From Thermoflexus sp042408815 (GTDB lineage: Bacteria; Chloroflexota; Anaerolineae; Thermoflexales; Thermoflexaceae), in contig NZ_JBHOQR010000003.1 of NCBI RefSeq assembly GCF_042408815.1, positions 124,001-188,000 of the forward strand: 64,000 bases of DNA. Direction: 5' to 3'. Below the pieces are notes generated by a model. It saw only the letters and a program-made list of their open reading frames with translations. It was not told the origin of the DNA and made no database searches. The translations under genes and the position numbers were made by a program. Every line of letters begins with the position of its first letter. The stretch's first letter is position 1. This document shows, in pieces, positions 1-9,655 of the stretch.

Positions 1-1401
1 CCCATCCTGCATGCCTATTTGACGCTGACCCCGGATCTGGCGCTGGCCCAGGCCCGGGAGGCGGATGAACGGTGGGCGGCGTGGCGACGGGATCCGACCA
101 CGCCGTTCCCCCCGCTCAACGGGATCCCCTTAGCTATTAAAGATGTGATCTGCGTGCGGGGTGTGCGCTGCACATGCGGCTCCCGCATCCTGGAGAACTT
201 CGTTCCGCCTTATGAGGCCACCGCCATCGCCCGGTTGCGAGAGGCCGGCGCGGTGTTCCTGGGGAAAACGAACACCGATGAGTTCGCGATGGGTTCTTCC
301 ACGGAGAACTCTGCCTTCGGCCCGACCCGCAACCCCTGGGATCTGGAGCGGGTGCCGGGAGGCTCCTCAGGGGGCAGCGCGGCGGCGGTCGCGGCCGGCC
401 TCTGTGCCGGGGCCCTGGGCACGGACACGGGCGGTTCGGTTCGTCAGCCGGCCGCGCTATGCGGGGTCGTCGGGTTGAAGCCGACCTATGGTCGGGTTTC
501 CCGTTACGGCCTGGTGGCCTATGGCTCTTCCCTGGATCAGATCGGGACGATCACCAAAGACGTGCGGGATGCGGCGATCCTGTTGCAGTGGATCGCTGGG
601 CCTGATCCCCGGGATGCCACTTCATGGCCCGCGCCGGTCCCCGATTATACCCGGGCGCTGATTCCTGATCTGAAGGGTGTGCGGGTAGGCGTTCCCCCTG
701 AGTATTTCATCCCCGGGATGCAGCCGGAGGTGGAGAGGGCGGTTCGAGAAGCTATCGAGGTGCTGGCGGAGCTGGGGGCTGAAGTCGTAGAGGTCTCCCT
801 TCCCCACACGGCCTACGCCCTGCCCACGTATTACATGATCGCCCCGGCAGAGGCCTCCGCGAACCTGGCCCGTTACGACGGGGTCAAATACGGCCTCCGC
901 ATCCAGGGGGAAACGATCTGGGATACCTATCGCCTGACCCGGGGATACGGCTTCGGCTCGGAGGTCAAGCGACGGATCATGCTGGGAACTTACGCCTTAT
1001 CCGCCGGCTACTATGACGCCTATTATCTGAAAGCCCAGAAAGTGCGCACGCTGATCCGACGGGATTTCGAGCAGGCCTTTGAAAGGGTGGACGTCATGGT
1101 CTGCCCCACTTCCCCGACGACCGCTTTCCGGCTCGGCGAGCGAACATCCGATCCGCTTCAGATGTATCTGGCGGATATCTTCACCATCACGGCGAATCTG
1201 GCCGGGATCTGCGGCATCAGCGTTCCCTGTGGCTTTGACCACCAGGGACTTCCCATCGGCTTGCAGATCCTGGGGCCCGCGCTGGGCGAGGAGAAGATCC
1301 TGCGGGTGGCTTACGCCTACGAGCAGGCCACGCCCTGGCATCGTCGCCGGCCGCCCTTGACCGCCGTCGACCATCCGGGCGGATCCTTGGGGTCCGGATA
1401 A
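1..1401 (+). CDS. gatA: Asp-tRNA(Asn)/Glu-tRNA(Gln) amidotransferase subunit A, 5' end outside window
   Basis: This is the amidase subunit of GatCAB, which converts misacylated Glu-tRNA(Gln) and Asp-tRNA(Asn) to the amidated forms in the cytoplasm. The frame is already open at base 1, and the first visible residues (PILHAYLTL) match the family well inside its N-terminus, so about 20 residues lie upstream; the TTG at 19 is not a real start. The amidase-signature triad is visible: the lysine in AIKDV (about base 139), the GGSSGGSAAA stretch (about base 358), and the nucleophile serine in GTDTGGSVRQPAA (about base 418). The C-terminus is complete and ends in TAA. Neither gatB nor gatC is in the window. 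Confidence 0.95.
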   Translation, partial: PILHAYLTLTPDLALAQAREADERWAAWRRDPTTPFPPLNGIPLAIKDVICVRGVRCTCGSRILENFVPPYEATAIARLREAGAVFLGKTNTDEFAMGSSTENSAFGPTRNPWDLERVPGGSSGGSAAAVAAGLCAGALGTDTGGSVRQPAALCGVVGLKPTYGRVSRYGLVAYGSSLDQIGTITKDVRDAAILLQWIAGPDPRDATSWPAPVPDYTRALIPDLKGVRVGVPPEYFIPGMQPEVERAVREAIEVLAELGAEVVEVSLPHTAYALPTYYMIAPAEASANLARYDGVKYGLRIQGETIWDTYRLTRGYGFGSEVKRRIMLGTYALSAGYYDAYYLKAQKVRTLIRRDFEQAFERVDVMVCPTSPTTAFRLGERTSDPLQMYLADIFTITANLAGICGISVPCGFDHQGLPIGLQILGPALGEEKILRVAYAYEQATPWHRRRPPLTAVDHPGGSLGSG

Positions 1402-1502
1402 CGCTCCGGATCGCCGGCTGGAGGATAGACGGATCCGATGAGCGGGGAGGTCATTCCAGCGGGCTCACGCCCGCCAAAATTTCTCCGTAATATAAGGTTG
1501 CG

Positions 1503-2696
1503 ATGGGCGCGCTCCGGCACTTGTTGCTCCTGCCTGCAGGAGCCGACTGGCGATGGATGGAAGCGTCCCGCTTCTACATCGAACGGTTCCGGGTGATCCC
1601 CACCACGAACCCGGAGCTCGCACTTATGCTTCCCGGCGAGTCGCTGATTGTGTCGCTGGTCCTTCCGGATGGGCGCCCAGGGCATACGGCGGCCCAGCTT
1701 CGCCAGCGTCGACCTTCTATTCACCTGGATGTGCTCTTCGCCCCCACGCCGGAACGCCTGCAAAGGATCCTGGATGCCCGCACAGCCCACGGCGCTCGGC
1801 TGGGCCGAGGGCTACGGGTCGTCACCACGGATCGCCTGAACGTCCGGGGCGGGCCGGGGTTCTCCGCCCCGATCATCGGTCGTCTGGAGGCGGGCGTTGA
1901 GGTGGAGGTGGTGGGACAGAGCGCGGATGGCGCGTGGTGGGCTATCCTGGATCCGATACGCCGGGAACGCGCATGGATCGCTGCCGCGTATACCCGGGTG
2001 ATCGCAGGGATCCCGGAGACCGTGCCGGTCCTCCTGGTGCAGCTTCCCCGAGTTCGCGCCCGGGCTTCGCTTGCGGTCCGTCAGGAACCGGATCCCGGGG
2101 CGCCGATCCTGGGCCAGCTCCCCGAGGGGGCGGAGCGGGAAGCCCTCGGGCAATCGGAAGGAGGACGATGGATCCAGGTTGCCTTTCCCGATGCTGCCCA
2201 TACGGGCTGGGTGCCGACGGAGGGCCTGGAGATCCTGGGGGGAGCCCTGGAGGAGTTGCCCGTCCATCCATCGAGGCGCTGGCTGCAGCCTCCGGTGAAG
2301 CCGCCGGTGGTCCATCGTGCCTTCGGAGCCGATCCGGATTCCTTCGCGGCGTGGGGGTTGCCCGGCCATGAGGGCGTGGACTTCCGGGCTCCACCCGGCG
2401 AACCCGTTTATGCGGCTGCGGAAGGGATCGTGGTGATGGCTGCGGAACGTCCGGATCATCCCTATGGGACCCAGGTTCGGATTCAGCATCCAAGGCCGGA
2501 TGGCATTTACGTTACGATTTATGGTCACCTCATGCCGGGCGCCTTGGAAGTTCAGGTGGGGGAGCGAGTGCAACCCGGACAGCCGCTGGGGCGGGCGGGA
2601 TCCAGGGGGTTTGTCCATTGGATGCTGAAGAAAGCGGGGGCGCGGAACGGGCCGTATGGGGACATCCTGGACCCGATGCCCTATTTGTGTCTATGA
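1503..2696 (+). CDS. SH3-domain and M23-type (LytM-like) peptidase-family protein, 397 aa, atypical active site
   Basis: The order is an N-terminal region of about 100 residues that I do not recognise, two bacterial SH3 domains (about 105-165 and 185-245), then an M23 peptidase fold (about 270-390). M23 enzymes are zinc endopeptidases that cut peptidoglycan cross-links. The first zinc pair is present (H289 and D293 in GHEGVDF), and so is the YGH histidine (H342). The usual HxH motif reads F370-V371-H372, so the zinc-binding second histidine is kept while the catalytic first histidine is phenylalanine. No clear signal peptide follows the ATG at 1503, and no good ribosome site precedes it, so the start is uncertain. 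It may be a weak enzyme or a non-catalytic activator, as some LytM proteins are. Confidence 0.8.
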   Translation: MGALRHLLLLPAGADWRWMEASRFYIERFRVIPTTNPELALMLPGESLIVSLVLPDGRPGHTAAQLRQRRPSIHLDVLFAPTPERLQRILDARTAHGARLGRGLRVVTTDRLNVRGGPGFSAPIIGRLEAGVEVEVVGQSADGAWWAILDPIRRERAWIAAAYTRVIAGIPETVPVLLVQLPRVRARASLAVRQEPDPGAPILGQLPEGAEREALGQSEGGRWIQVAFPDAAHTGWVPTEGLEILGGALEELPVHPSRRWLQPPVKPPVVHRAFGADPDSFAAWGLPGHEGVDFRAPPGEPVYAAAEGIVVMAAERPDHPYGTQVRIQHPRPDGIYVTIYGHLMPGALEVQVGERVQPGQPLGRAGSRGFVHWMLKKAGARNGPYGDILDPMPYLCL

Positions 2697-2793
2697 TAGA
2701 GCGCCGCGGGGGCCACGTGGGGAACGGGGTGGGCTGCCTTCGGTAGCTCGCCGGGTCTTCTGAGCGCCACATCTTCCCTTCAGGAGTTCGGCC

Positions 2794-3426
2794 ATGAGCC
2801 AGGTTCGGATCGTGCGCCATCCTGTCGTTCAGCACAAGCTCACCGAGTTGCGGGACCAGCGAACAGGCCCCAAGCGGTTTCGGGAGCTGCTGCGCGAGAT
2901 GACCCCCCTTTTGTTCTATGAGGCCACCTGGGATCTGGAGGTGGAGGAGGTTCCTGTGAGCACCCCCATGGGAGAGGCTCGGGGGCAGCGCCTGCGGGGA
3001 ACCATGGGCTTGGTCCCCATCCTGCGGGCCGGGCTCGGGATGGTGGAGGGGGCCCTGCAGGTGTTCCCGGAGGCTCAGGTTTGGCATCTCGGGATCTATC
3101 GGGATGAGCGCACCCTGCAGCCGATCGCATACTACAACCGGTTGCCTCCCCAACCCACCGTGACGTGGTGCTTCGTTCTGGATCCGATGCTGGCGACCGG
3201 AGGATCAGCAGTGGCCGCGGTGGATATCCTGAAGCGATGGGGAGTGCCACACATTGTCTTTGTGGGTTTAATCGCCGCTCCGGAGGGGCTGGATCGCTTC
3301 ACTCAGGCTCATCCGGAGATCCCCGTTTATGTGGCGGCGGTGGATAGCCACCTGAACCCCCACGGCTTCATCGTGCCCGGCTTAGGGGACGCAGGCGATC
3401 GCCAGTTTGGAACTGGGGTTTCTTGA
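2794..3426 (+). CDS. upp: Uracil phosphoribosyltransferase, 210 aa
   Basis: It salvages uracil by joining it to PRPP to make UMP. Length and sequence are typical of the family throughout. The PRPP-binding loop is VLDPMLATGGSA at about residues 128-139, and the uracil-binding C-terminus has the usual GDAGDRQFGT. The ATG at 2794 is preceded by CAGGAG at suitable spacing. The stop overlaps the first possible start of the next gene, so the two are probably co-transcribed. Confidence 0.96.
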   Translation: MSQVRIVRHPVVQHKLTELRDQRTGPKRFRELLREMTPLLFYEATWDLEVEEVPVSTPMGEARGQRLRGTMGLVPILRAGLGMVEGALQVFPEAQVWHLGIYRDERTLQPIAYYNRLPPQPTVTWCFVLDPMLATGGSAVAAVDILKRWGVPHIVFVGLIAAPEGLDRFTQAHPEIPVYVAAVDSHLNPHGFIVPGLGDAGDRQFGTGVS

Positions 3427-6116
3427 GCTTCCCCATGGAGAGCGGGATGGAAGAGGGCCTGACCCTCATCCTGACCCATGAGAACGCGGATTTCGACGCC
3501 GTCGCCGCGCAGTTGGCGGCGGCCAGGCTCTACCCGCGGGCGATCCCCGTGCTTCCCCGTCGGATGAACCGGAATGTGCGCGCCTTCCTCAACCTGTATG
3601 GGGATCAGCTGCCGTTTATGCTCCCGGACGAGCTGATCCGGCGCCCCGTGGATCAGGTCATCCTGGTGGATGCGCAGACGATGGCGACCGTGCGGGGGAT
3701 AGGGCCCCAGACGCGGGTGCAGATCATCGATCATCATCCGCTGGCGCGGGATCTTCCCCCGGGGTGGACTTACCATGGCGAGCCGGTCGGGGCTACCACC
3801 ACGCTCCTGGTTGAGGGGCTGGCCGAGCGGGGGATGGGCCTGACGTGGGTGGAGGCCACGTTGATGTTGCTGGGGATTTATGAGGACACGGGCTCCCTGA
3901 GCTATCCCTCGACCACTCCTCGCGACCTGCGGGCGGCCGCCTGGCTGATCGAGCGCGGGGCGGATCTAGCGGTTCTGGGCGAGTTCCTCCATCACCCGAT
4001 GACGGAGGCCCAGCGTCGCCTGTATGATCGCCTGGTGGAATCAGCAGAGACCCGGGAGATCAAGGGACACACTGTGGTGATCGCCGCGGCCCGAGCGGAT
4101 GGTTTTATGGAGGAGGTCTCCACCATCGCCCATCGGCTCCGGGATCTTTTCGAACCCTCCGCCCTCTTCGTGCTGGTGGAGTTCGACGGGCATATCCAGA
4201 TGGTCTGTCGCACCACAACGGATGACATCGATGCCAGCGGTGTGGCCGCCCACTTCGGCGGCGGCGGCCACGCCCGAGCAGCGGCCGCGGTGATCCGGGA
4301 TCGCTCCCTCGAGGAGGTTCGGGAGGAGCTGCTGCAGATCCTGCCCCGCCACATCCGACCTGCTGTGACGGTGGCGGAGATCATGTCCCGTGGCGTTCGT
4401 GTTCTCCCCCCAGATTTACCCATCAGTGAGGCGGCAAAGGAGATGCAGCGGACCGGCCATGAGGGCTTCCCGGTGGTTCATGGCGGTCGGGTCATCGGGC
4501 TGCTCACCCGTCGCGCCGTCGACCGGGCGCTCCATCATGGTCTGGAGGGGCAGCCGGTGGAACGGGTGATGGAGAAGGGCGAGATTTTCGTCCTCCCCTC
4601 CGATCCGGTGGAGAAGGTGCAGCGTCTGATGATCGAGACCGGTTGGGGGCAGATCCCAGTGGTGGAGGATGGGGAGGTGGTGGGCATCGTCACCCGAACC
4701 GATCTGATCAAGCTATGGGGGGAGCGCCTGCGGGTCCGCCCCCGCCTCAGCGTGGTCTCCGCGATGGAGGTGGCGTTTCCACCCTCCTGGCTGGCCCTCG
4801 TGCGGGAGATCGGCGCGACGGCACAGTCCATGGGCTTCATCGCTTACTTCGTGGGCGGCCTGGTCCGCGATCTCATCCTGAATCACCCCCTTGTCGATGT
4901 GGACATTGTGGTGGAGGGGGATGCGATCGCCCTGGCGGATGCGATGCGCGCGCGCTACGGGGGGCGGGTGGTGGCCCATCGGCGCTTCGGCACTGCCAAG
5001 TGGTTGCTGGAGGGGGTAACGATCGCCACACCGGCCGGGCCGGTGAAGGGATTGAAGGCGATCGACTTCGTCACGGCCCGTCGCGAGTTCTACGCCCATC
5101 CCACGGCACTGCCGCAGGTGGAACCCAGCTCGATCAAGCAGGATCTGCACCGGCGGGACTTCACCATCAATACGCTCGCGGTTTGTCTGAACCCGGACCG
5201 ATTCGGGGAGCTCCTGGACTTCTATGGAGGGCTCCAGGATCTCCAGCGAGGCCTCATCCGCGTGCTGCATTCCCTGAGCTTTGTGGAGGATCCCACTCGG
5301 ATCCTGCGGGCGGCCCGGCTGGAGGCGCGCTTGGGGTTCCGGGTGGAACCCCGGACCGAGGAGCTCATCCATCATGCGGTGGATCTCCTGGCACGGGTGA
5401 GCGGGGAACGCATCCGCCACGAGATGGAGCTGATCCTGGCGGAGGCCGAGCCCGAGCGCATCCTGGCCCGACTGGAGGAATGGCGAGCGCTCGCCTTTGT
5501 GATGCCTGGACTCCAGGCGGATGCGTGGCTGCGGGAGCGTTTCCAGGTCATGCGGAGCGCGCTGGAGCAGGGAGAGTGGCGGGTGATCGAAGAGCCGCCG
5601 GAGCGCTGGCGGATCCTGGCGGGATGGGGTGTGATGAGCTATCGTTTGTCTGCCGTCCAGCTGGAGCAGGCCATCCGCCGACTGCGCTTCCCGGCGCGGG
5701 ATGCAAATGTGTTGCGGGGCATCCAAGAGATCAAGGGGAAACTGGATCGACTGGCGGAGCCGCTGAAGCCCAGCACCATCGCCGAGCATCTGGATCTTTA
5801 CCCGGCGATTGCTCTCTTCGTGGTCTGGGTCGCCGCGCCTATGAGCCGGGCTCGGGAGAACCTCTATCAGTATGCCCATCACTGGCGAGGGGTTCGACCG
5901 ATCCTGCGAGGGGACGATCTGCGGCGGCTGGGTATCCCACCGGGCCCGGCCATCGGGCAGATGCTGCGCGCCCTGCGGGCGGCCCGCCTCGATGGCGAGG
6001 TGCAGACCCGGGAGGATGAGATCGCATTCGTGAAAGAACGCCTTTCACGGCTGTCGGGTCCGGATTCCCATCCGCAATCATCGGCTGGCCGCCAGGGCGG
6101 ATCCCAAACATCGTAA
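3423..6116 (+). CDS. DHH phosphoesterase - CBS pair - tRNA CCA/A-adding nucleotidyltransferase fusion, 897 aa
   Basis: Three modules are fused. Residues 12-310 are a DHH/DHHA1 phosphoesterase: the first metal motif is in THENADFDAVA, DHH is at 103-105, and the DHHA1 glycine motif GGGGHARAA lies near 280. Residues 316-437 carry two CBS domains. Residues 470-870 are a class II poly(A)/CCA nucleotidyltransferase with GGLVRD at 478-483, catalytic aspartates D492 and D494, RRDFTIN, and DPTRILRAARLEARLGF. Proteins of this layout are known in bacteria with separate CC- and A-adding enzymes, and a second nucleotidyltransferase lies at 61249. The DHH part may act on oligo- or dinucleotides (inference). 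The TTG at 3423 overlaps upp by 4 bases; ATG 3435 or ATG 3447, the latter with GGAG in front, are alternative starts. Confidence 0.92.
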   Translation: MSFPMESGMEEGLTLILTHENADFDAVAAQLAAARLYPRAIPVLPRRMNRNVRAFLNLYGDQLPFMLPDELIRRPVDQVILVDAQTMATVRGIGPQTRVQIIDHHPLARDLPPGWTYHGEPVGATTTLLVEGLAERGMGLTWVEATLMLLGIYEDTGSLSYPSTTPRDLRAAAWLIERGADLAVLGEFLHHPMTEAQRRLYDRLVESAETREIKGHTVVIAAARADGFMEEVSTIAHRLRDLFEPSALFVLVEFDGHIQMVCRTTTDDIDASGVAAHFGGGGHARAAAAVIRDRSLEEVREELLQILPRHIRPAVTVAEIMSRGVRVLPPDLPISEAAKEMQRTGHEGFPVVHGGRVIGLLTRRAVDRALHHGLEGQPVERVMEKGEIFVLPSDPVEKVQRLMIETGWGQIPVVEDGEVVGIVTRTDLIKLWGERLRVRPRLSVVSAMEVAFPPSWLALVREIGATAQSMGFIAYFVGGLVRDLILNHPLVDVDIVVEGDAIALADAMRARYGGRVVAHRRFGTAKWLLEGVTIATPAGPVKGLKAIDFVTARREFYAHPTALPQVEPSSIKQDLHRRDFTINTLAVCLNPDRFGELLDFYGGLQDLQRGLIRVLHSLSFVEDPTRILRAARLEARLGFRVEPRTEELIHHAVDLLARVSGERIRHEMELILAEAEPERILARLEEWRALAFVMPGLQADAWLRERFQVMRSALEQGEWRVIEEPPERWRILAGWGVMSYRLSAVQLEQAIRRLRFPARDANVLRGIQEIKGKLDRLAEPLKPSTIAEHLDLYPAIALFVVWVAAPMSRARENLYQYAHHWRGVRPILRGDDLRRLGIPPGPAIGQMLRALRAARLDGEVQTREDEIAFVKERLSRLSGPDSHPQSSAGRQGGSQTS

Positions 6117-6132
6117 GAGGTTGGGTTTCGCT

Positions 6133-6147
6133 GAGCAAGATTTGCTC
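6133..6147. other. Short perfect hairpin in convergent gap
   Basis: GAGCAA and TTGCTC form a 6-bp stem around a GAT loop, just past the end of the fusion gene. No T-run follows on either strand. Confidence 0.25.
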
Positions 6148-6177
6148 CGTGAGGATGAAGTGGGCGTCTGACCAGCC

Positions 6178-6198
6178 CCCTGGCGGCGAAGGCCAGGG
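6178..6198. terminator. GC-rich hairpin between convergent genes, possible terminator
   Basis: CCCTGGC pairs with GCCAGGG around a 7-base loop, between the convergent fusion gene and the lytic transglycosylase gene. There is no T-run on either side, so it is at best an imperfect intrinsic terminator. Confidence 0.25.
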
Positions 6199-6278
6199 AG
6201 GGATAACCTAGGTGGCACTCCCATAGGCCTTCTTTATCGGAGCTGGATGCTGAATTCCCATGGAAAACCCGGTCTGGG

Positions 6279-8696
6279 CTACTTACTCCGGGAGGCGTAA
6301 AGCAACCGATACACCGAGAGGTGTTCGAGGATACGTTCCAGGTAGCGCCGGGTTTCCTCGCTGGTGATCCGTTCGTAGAAGAGATCCACGTCCCCTCGGG
6401 CCGCTTCCCACCAACGCGCTGCGTTCCCCGGCCCCCCGTTATACGCGGCCAGGGCGATCCACAGGTTCCCCCCGAAGCGATCCCGCTGCCGGGCCAGATA
6501 ATAAACCCCAAAGGCGATATTCACCTGAGGCCGATACAGCCATGTCTCCCGATATGGCTGGTCCAGCGCCGCGGCAATGGCCTGGGCCGTCGGCGGGATG
6601 ATCTGCATCAGCCCCCGGGCCTGCGCGGAGGATACCGCATAGGGATCGAACAGGCTCTCCTGACGCATCAGGGCGTAAAGGAGCAGCGGGTCCAGGTTAT
6701 AACGCTGCGCTTCCGCCAGCACCTGCTCGAGATAAGGCGTCGGATAGGCCAGACGGGCGAGGAACGGTGGGGCTTCCTGAGGGGCAATGCCCAGGCGGGC
6801 CAGCATGCGCGCTGCCGCTTGCAGAGAGAGGGCATCCGCCCCGCGCGCTCGAAAGGCCAGCGCGAGCTGATAGAGAGCCAGCGGATCCCCGTCCAGGTGC
6901 TGGCGCACGTTGGTCCAGAGCTTGCGGGCCTCTTCCACCCATCCCATCCGCCACGCCTCTTCCCCGGCCAGCCAGTCCGGATCCGACAGGAAGCGAGGGC
7001 TCCGCAAGATGGCGGTGTCCGTAATCCCCAGCCGGGCCGCTAGCCATGTCTCCGCTTCCTCCCGTCCGGATTCAGGATCCGGAAAGGTCGGGGAGGGATT
7101 TCCGTCCAGGAACTCCTGGCCGTTCAGAAGCATCCGGGCTCGCTCCCCGAGAAAGCGCCCGGCGGCCCGGGCGGCGACTTCCCGCCATTCCGAAGTCGCG
7201 CGTTCGCGATCTCCGCGGGCCATCGCCACTTTCCCCAACCAGAATTGGGCCGTCAGCGCCCAGGGCGAGTCGGGATATCGGCTCCGCAGGGTCTCCCAGG
7301 CTGCAGCGGCGGTGGTCAGATCCCCGCGAGCGTAGGCCAGCACGCCCATTCGATGCCACGCCTCCGGGGCGCGCGCGTCGGCAGGAAATCGTTCCGCTAG
7401 CTGACGATAAAAGGCCACCGCGGATGCCTCCACACCGTTCCTCTCCATGAGGCGCCCGGCTTCCCAGAGCAGGCGGGGGATGAAGGGATGATCGGGGAAG
7501 CGGGCAAGGAAGCGACCCCAGAGCGCGACCGCAGCCTCTGCGTTGCCCTCCTGAATCCATAACCGCCCTTTCTCCAGCCATCCCTCTGCCCAGTGAGAAG
7601 CTTCCGGATGATCCCGGAGCAACGCGTCCAGATGGGCATGGGCCGCCTTTGCGTTCCCTAGATCCCGGTAGCACAGCGCCGCATAATAATGGACATCGCC
7701 ATGGTCTGGATGGGCGGCGATCCAGCGCTCAAAGGCCTGAACGGCCGGAAGGCATTGTCCAGCGAAATAATCGATCCGTCCGCGCAGGTCGTCGGGAACG
7801 GGGATCCCGGCGGCCACCAGGCGGACCAGCGCGTTGTAGGCCCCGATGGTATCCGGGGCCTCGCGGATCAGGCGCTGGAGTCGCGCATAGGCTTCGGCGG
7901 TTTGCCCGGCGTTTAGAAGGGTCTGAGCAGCCCGCCATTCGATGTAAGCTCGGTCGGCAGGATTCTGGGCGAAGGAAAGGATCGCCTGATACTGCTCCAG
8001 CGCCGCCGGATAGGCCTGAAGGGCTTCCAGGGTTTCCGCCAGCTGTTCCCGGATCGCCGCTTCCTGGCTTCGGTCCCGGGCGAAGGGTAAGGCCGCTTGG
8101 AGCTCCGCTGCAGCCGCTTCCCACCGACCGGCTTCTCGCAGGGCCAGCGCCCGTCGCATTCGCAGCTCCACGGTCAGCGGAGAGCCGGCAGCCAGCGCCT
8201 GGGCATACGCCTCCGCCGCCCCGATCGGATCCCCTGCCTGTCGCCGGGCGTCCCCAAGGAGCGCCCAGAGCTGGCGCGCCCATTCGGATGATAGGAGCTC
8301 CAGAGGCGCCTGGCTCAGCCGCTGTGCCGCTTCCAGCGGCCGCTCAGCGGCCAGCAACGCTCGCCCTATGCCCACCCATGCTTCCCCAGCCTGCTCCATG
8401 GACAGCGGGCCCTGAAGCGCCGCTGCGTAGGCCGTCGCGGCTTCCTCAAACGCTCCGGCTCGCATCGCCGCTTGAGCCCGCATCAGCCACTCGCTGGGGG
8501 AGGGGGCAGGGGTGGGTGGAGGCGTCGGGGAGGGGATGGGAGAGGGGGAGGCAGGGGCGGTAGGCATCCCTGTGGGGGTGAGGGAAGGAGAGGGGAACGG
8601 CCGCGGCATCCGGGCGAAGAGTGCCATTAGGCTCAGCAGCACGGCCCCCATCATGACCCAGCGCCAGAAAGGTGGGATGGTCTTTCGGGAACTCAT
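6279..8696 (-). CDS. Membrane-anchored TPR lytic transglycosylase (Slt-like), 805 aa
   Basis: This cleaves glycan strands of peptidoglycan to form 1,6-anhydro-muramyl ends. A hydrophobic N-terminal segment (about residues 13-28) should anchor or export it. A proline/serine/threonine-rich linker follows to about 68, then a long stretch of TPR-like helical repeats (about 70-600). The C-terminal SLT domain has the catalytic glutamate in RQESLFDPYAVSS, the GLMQIIPPTA motif and AAYNGGPGNAARW. Slt70 likewise has a superhelical N-terminal domain before the catalytic domain. It faces the fusion gene convergently and lies downstream of tlyA on the same strand. Confidence 0.93.
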   Translation of the reverse strand: MSSRKTIPPFWRWVMMGAVLLSLMALFARMPRPFPSPSLTPTGMPTAPASPSPIPSPTPPPTPAPSPSEWLMRAQAAMRAGAFEEAATAYAAALQGPLSMEQAGEAWVGIGRALLAAERPLEAAQRLSQAPLELLSSEWARQLWALLGDARRQAGDPIGAAEAYAQALAAGSPLTVELRMRRALALREAGRWEAAAAELQAALPFARDRSQEAAIREQLAETLEALQAYPAALEQYQAILSFAQNPADRAYIEWRAAQTLLNAGQTAEAYARLQRLIREAPDTIGAYNALVRLVAAGIPVPDDLRGRIDYFAGQCLPAVQAFERWIAAHPDHGDVHYYAALCYRDLGNAKAAHAHLDALLRDHPEASHWAEGWLEKGRLWIQEGNAEAAVALWGRFLARFPDHPFIPRLLWEAGRLMERNGVEASAVAFYRQLAERFPADARAPEAWHRMGVLAYARGDLTTAAAAWETLRSRYPDSPWALTAQFWLGKVAMARGDRERATSEWREVAARAAGRFLGERARMLLNGQEFLDGNPSPTFPDPESGREEAETWLAARLGITDTAILRSPRFLSDPDWLAGEEAWRMGWVEEARKLWTNVRQHLDGDPLALYQLALAFRARGADALSLQAAARMLARLGIAPQEAPPFLARLAYPTPYLEQVLAEAQRYNLDPLLLYALMRQESLFDPYAVSSAQARGLMQIIPPTAQAIAAALDQPYRETWLYRPQVNIAFGVYYLARQRDRFGGNLWIALAAYNGGPGNAARWWEAARGDVDLFYERITSEETRRYLERILEHLSVYRLLYASRSK

Positions 8697-8777
8697 CGGC
8701 GACCGTTCCCCGAAATGAGAAGATGATCTTAAAAGATCCGCGGAGCTTCAGGGAGAGGCCATGTCTCTATTCCCGTT

Positions 8778-9575
8778 CTATTCTCGTGAGGGGGGATGGG
8801 CTTCGAGCTCGGCGAAGGCCTCGCGGATCATCGCTTCTGGATCGGCTGTCCCTTCCCCTTTTTGAAGCCATAACAGGAACTCGATGTTGCCAGCCGGTCC
8901 GAGCAGTGGCGAGGGGATCATCCCGCGTGGCCACCAGCCCTGGCCCATGGCCCATTCGATCAGTGTCCGCAACACCCGCTCGTGCACCGCACGATCGCGC
9001 ACAACGCCCCGCCGAACCTCGGCCCGACCAGCCTCGAACTGGGGCTTCACCAGGATAATCGCGTGACCTTCCGGGACCAGCCAGCGATGGGCGTTGGGGA
9101 GGATTAGGCGAACCGAGATAAAAGAGACATCGATCGTCACCAGATGGATCCGCTCCGGGAGCGATGAGAGATAGCGGGCGTTGGTCCGCTCCATGACGAT
9201 CACACGGGGATCCTGGCGCAAGCGCAGGTCCAGGAGGCCATAGCCCACATCGATGGCGTACACCCGGGCCGCGCCATGCTGGAGCAGGCAATCTGTGAAT
9301 CCTCCCGTGGAAGCGCCGACGTCCGCACAGATCGCTCCCTGGACCGGGACCGGGAAGCGGGCGAGGGCCGCGGCCAGCTTGATGCCGCCGCGGCTCACAT
9401 AGGGGAGCGGCGCGGTTACAGTGATCGGCGCATCCGCCGGAACCAGGGCCCCCGGCTTGTCCACAACCCGGTCCCCAATCCGCACCCGTCCCGCGCGGAT
9501 TAACCGTTGGGCGCGCTCTCGGCTCTCTGCCAATCCCCGCTCCACGAGGAGAAGATCCAGACGAACGCGAGCCAT
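8778..9575 (-). CDS. tlyA: TlyA-family rRNA 2'-O-methyltransferase, 265 aa
   Basis: TlyA enzymes 2'-O-methylate cytidines in 16S and 23S rRNA; the 'hemolysin' label is historical. An S4 RNA-binding domain occupies the first 65 residues (RLDLLLVERGLAESRERAQ), followed by an FtsJ/RrmJ-type methyltransferase domain. It has a SAM loop ADVGASTGGFTDCLL, YAIDVGYG, a TIDVSFIS strand and the late lysine in LVKPQFEAGR. I chose the ATG at 9575 because the S4 homology begins there; an upstream ATG at 9617 would add 14 poorly conserved residues. The divergent partner starts at 9693. Confidence 0.92.
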   Translation of the reverse strand: MARVRLDLLLVERGLAESRERAQRLIRAGRVRIGDRVVDKPGALVPADAPITVTAPLPYVSRGGIKLAAALARFPVPVQGAICADVGASTGGFTDCLLQHGAARVYAIDVGYGLLDLRLRQDPRVIVMERTNARYLSSLPERIHLVTIDVSFISVRLILPNAHRWLVPEGHAIILVKPQFEAGRAEVRRGVVRDRAVHERVLRTLIEWAMGQGWWPRGMIPSPLLGPAGNIEFLLWLQKGEGTADPEAMIREAFAELEAHPPSRE

Positions 9576-9655
9576 CCGAGATGCGGTCGCTGGATGAAGG
9601 TCAGGAGTCGTGCCCATGTATCGTTCTCTGGGGGTGAGCAGTGCGCTTTCTCTAA

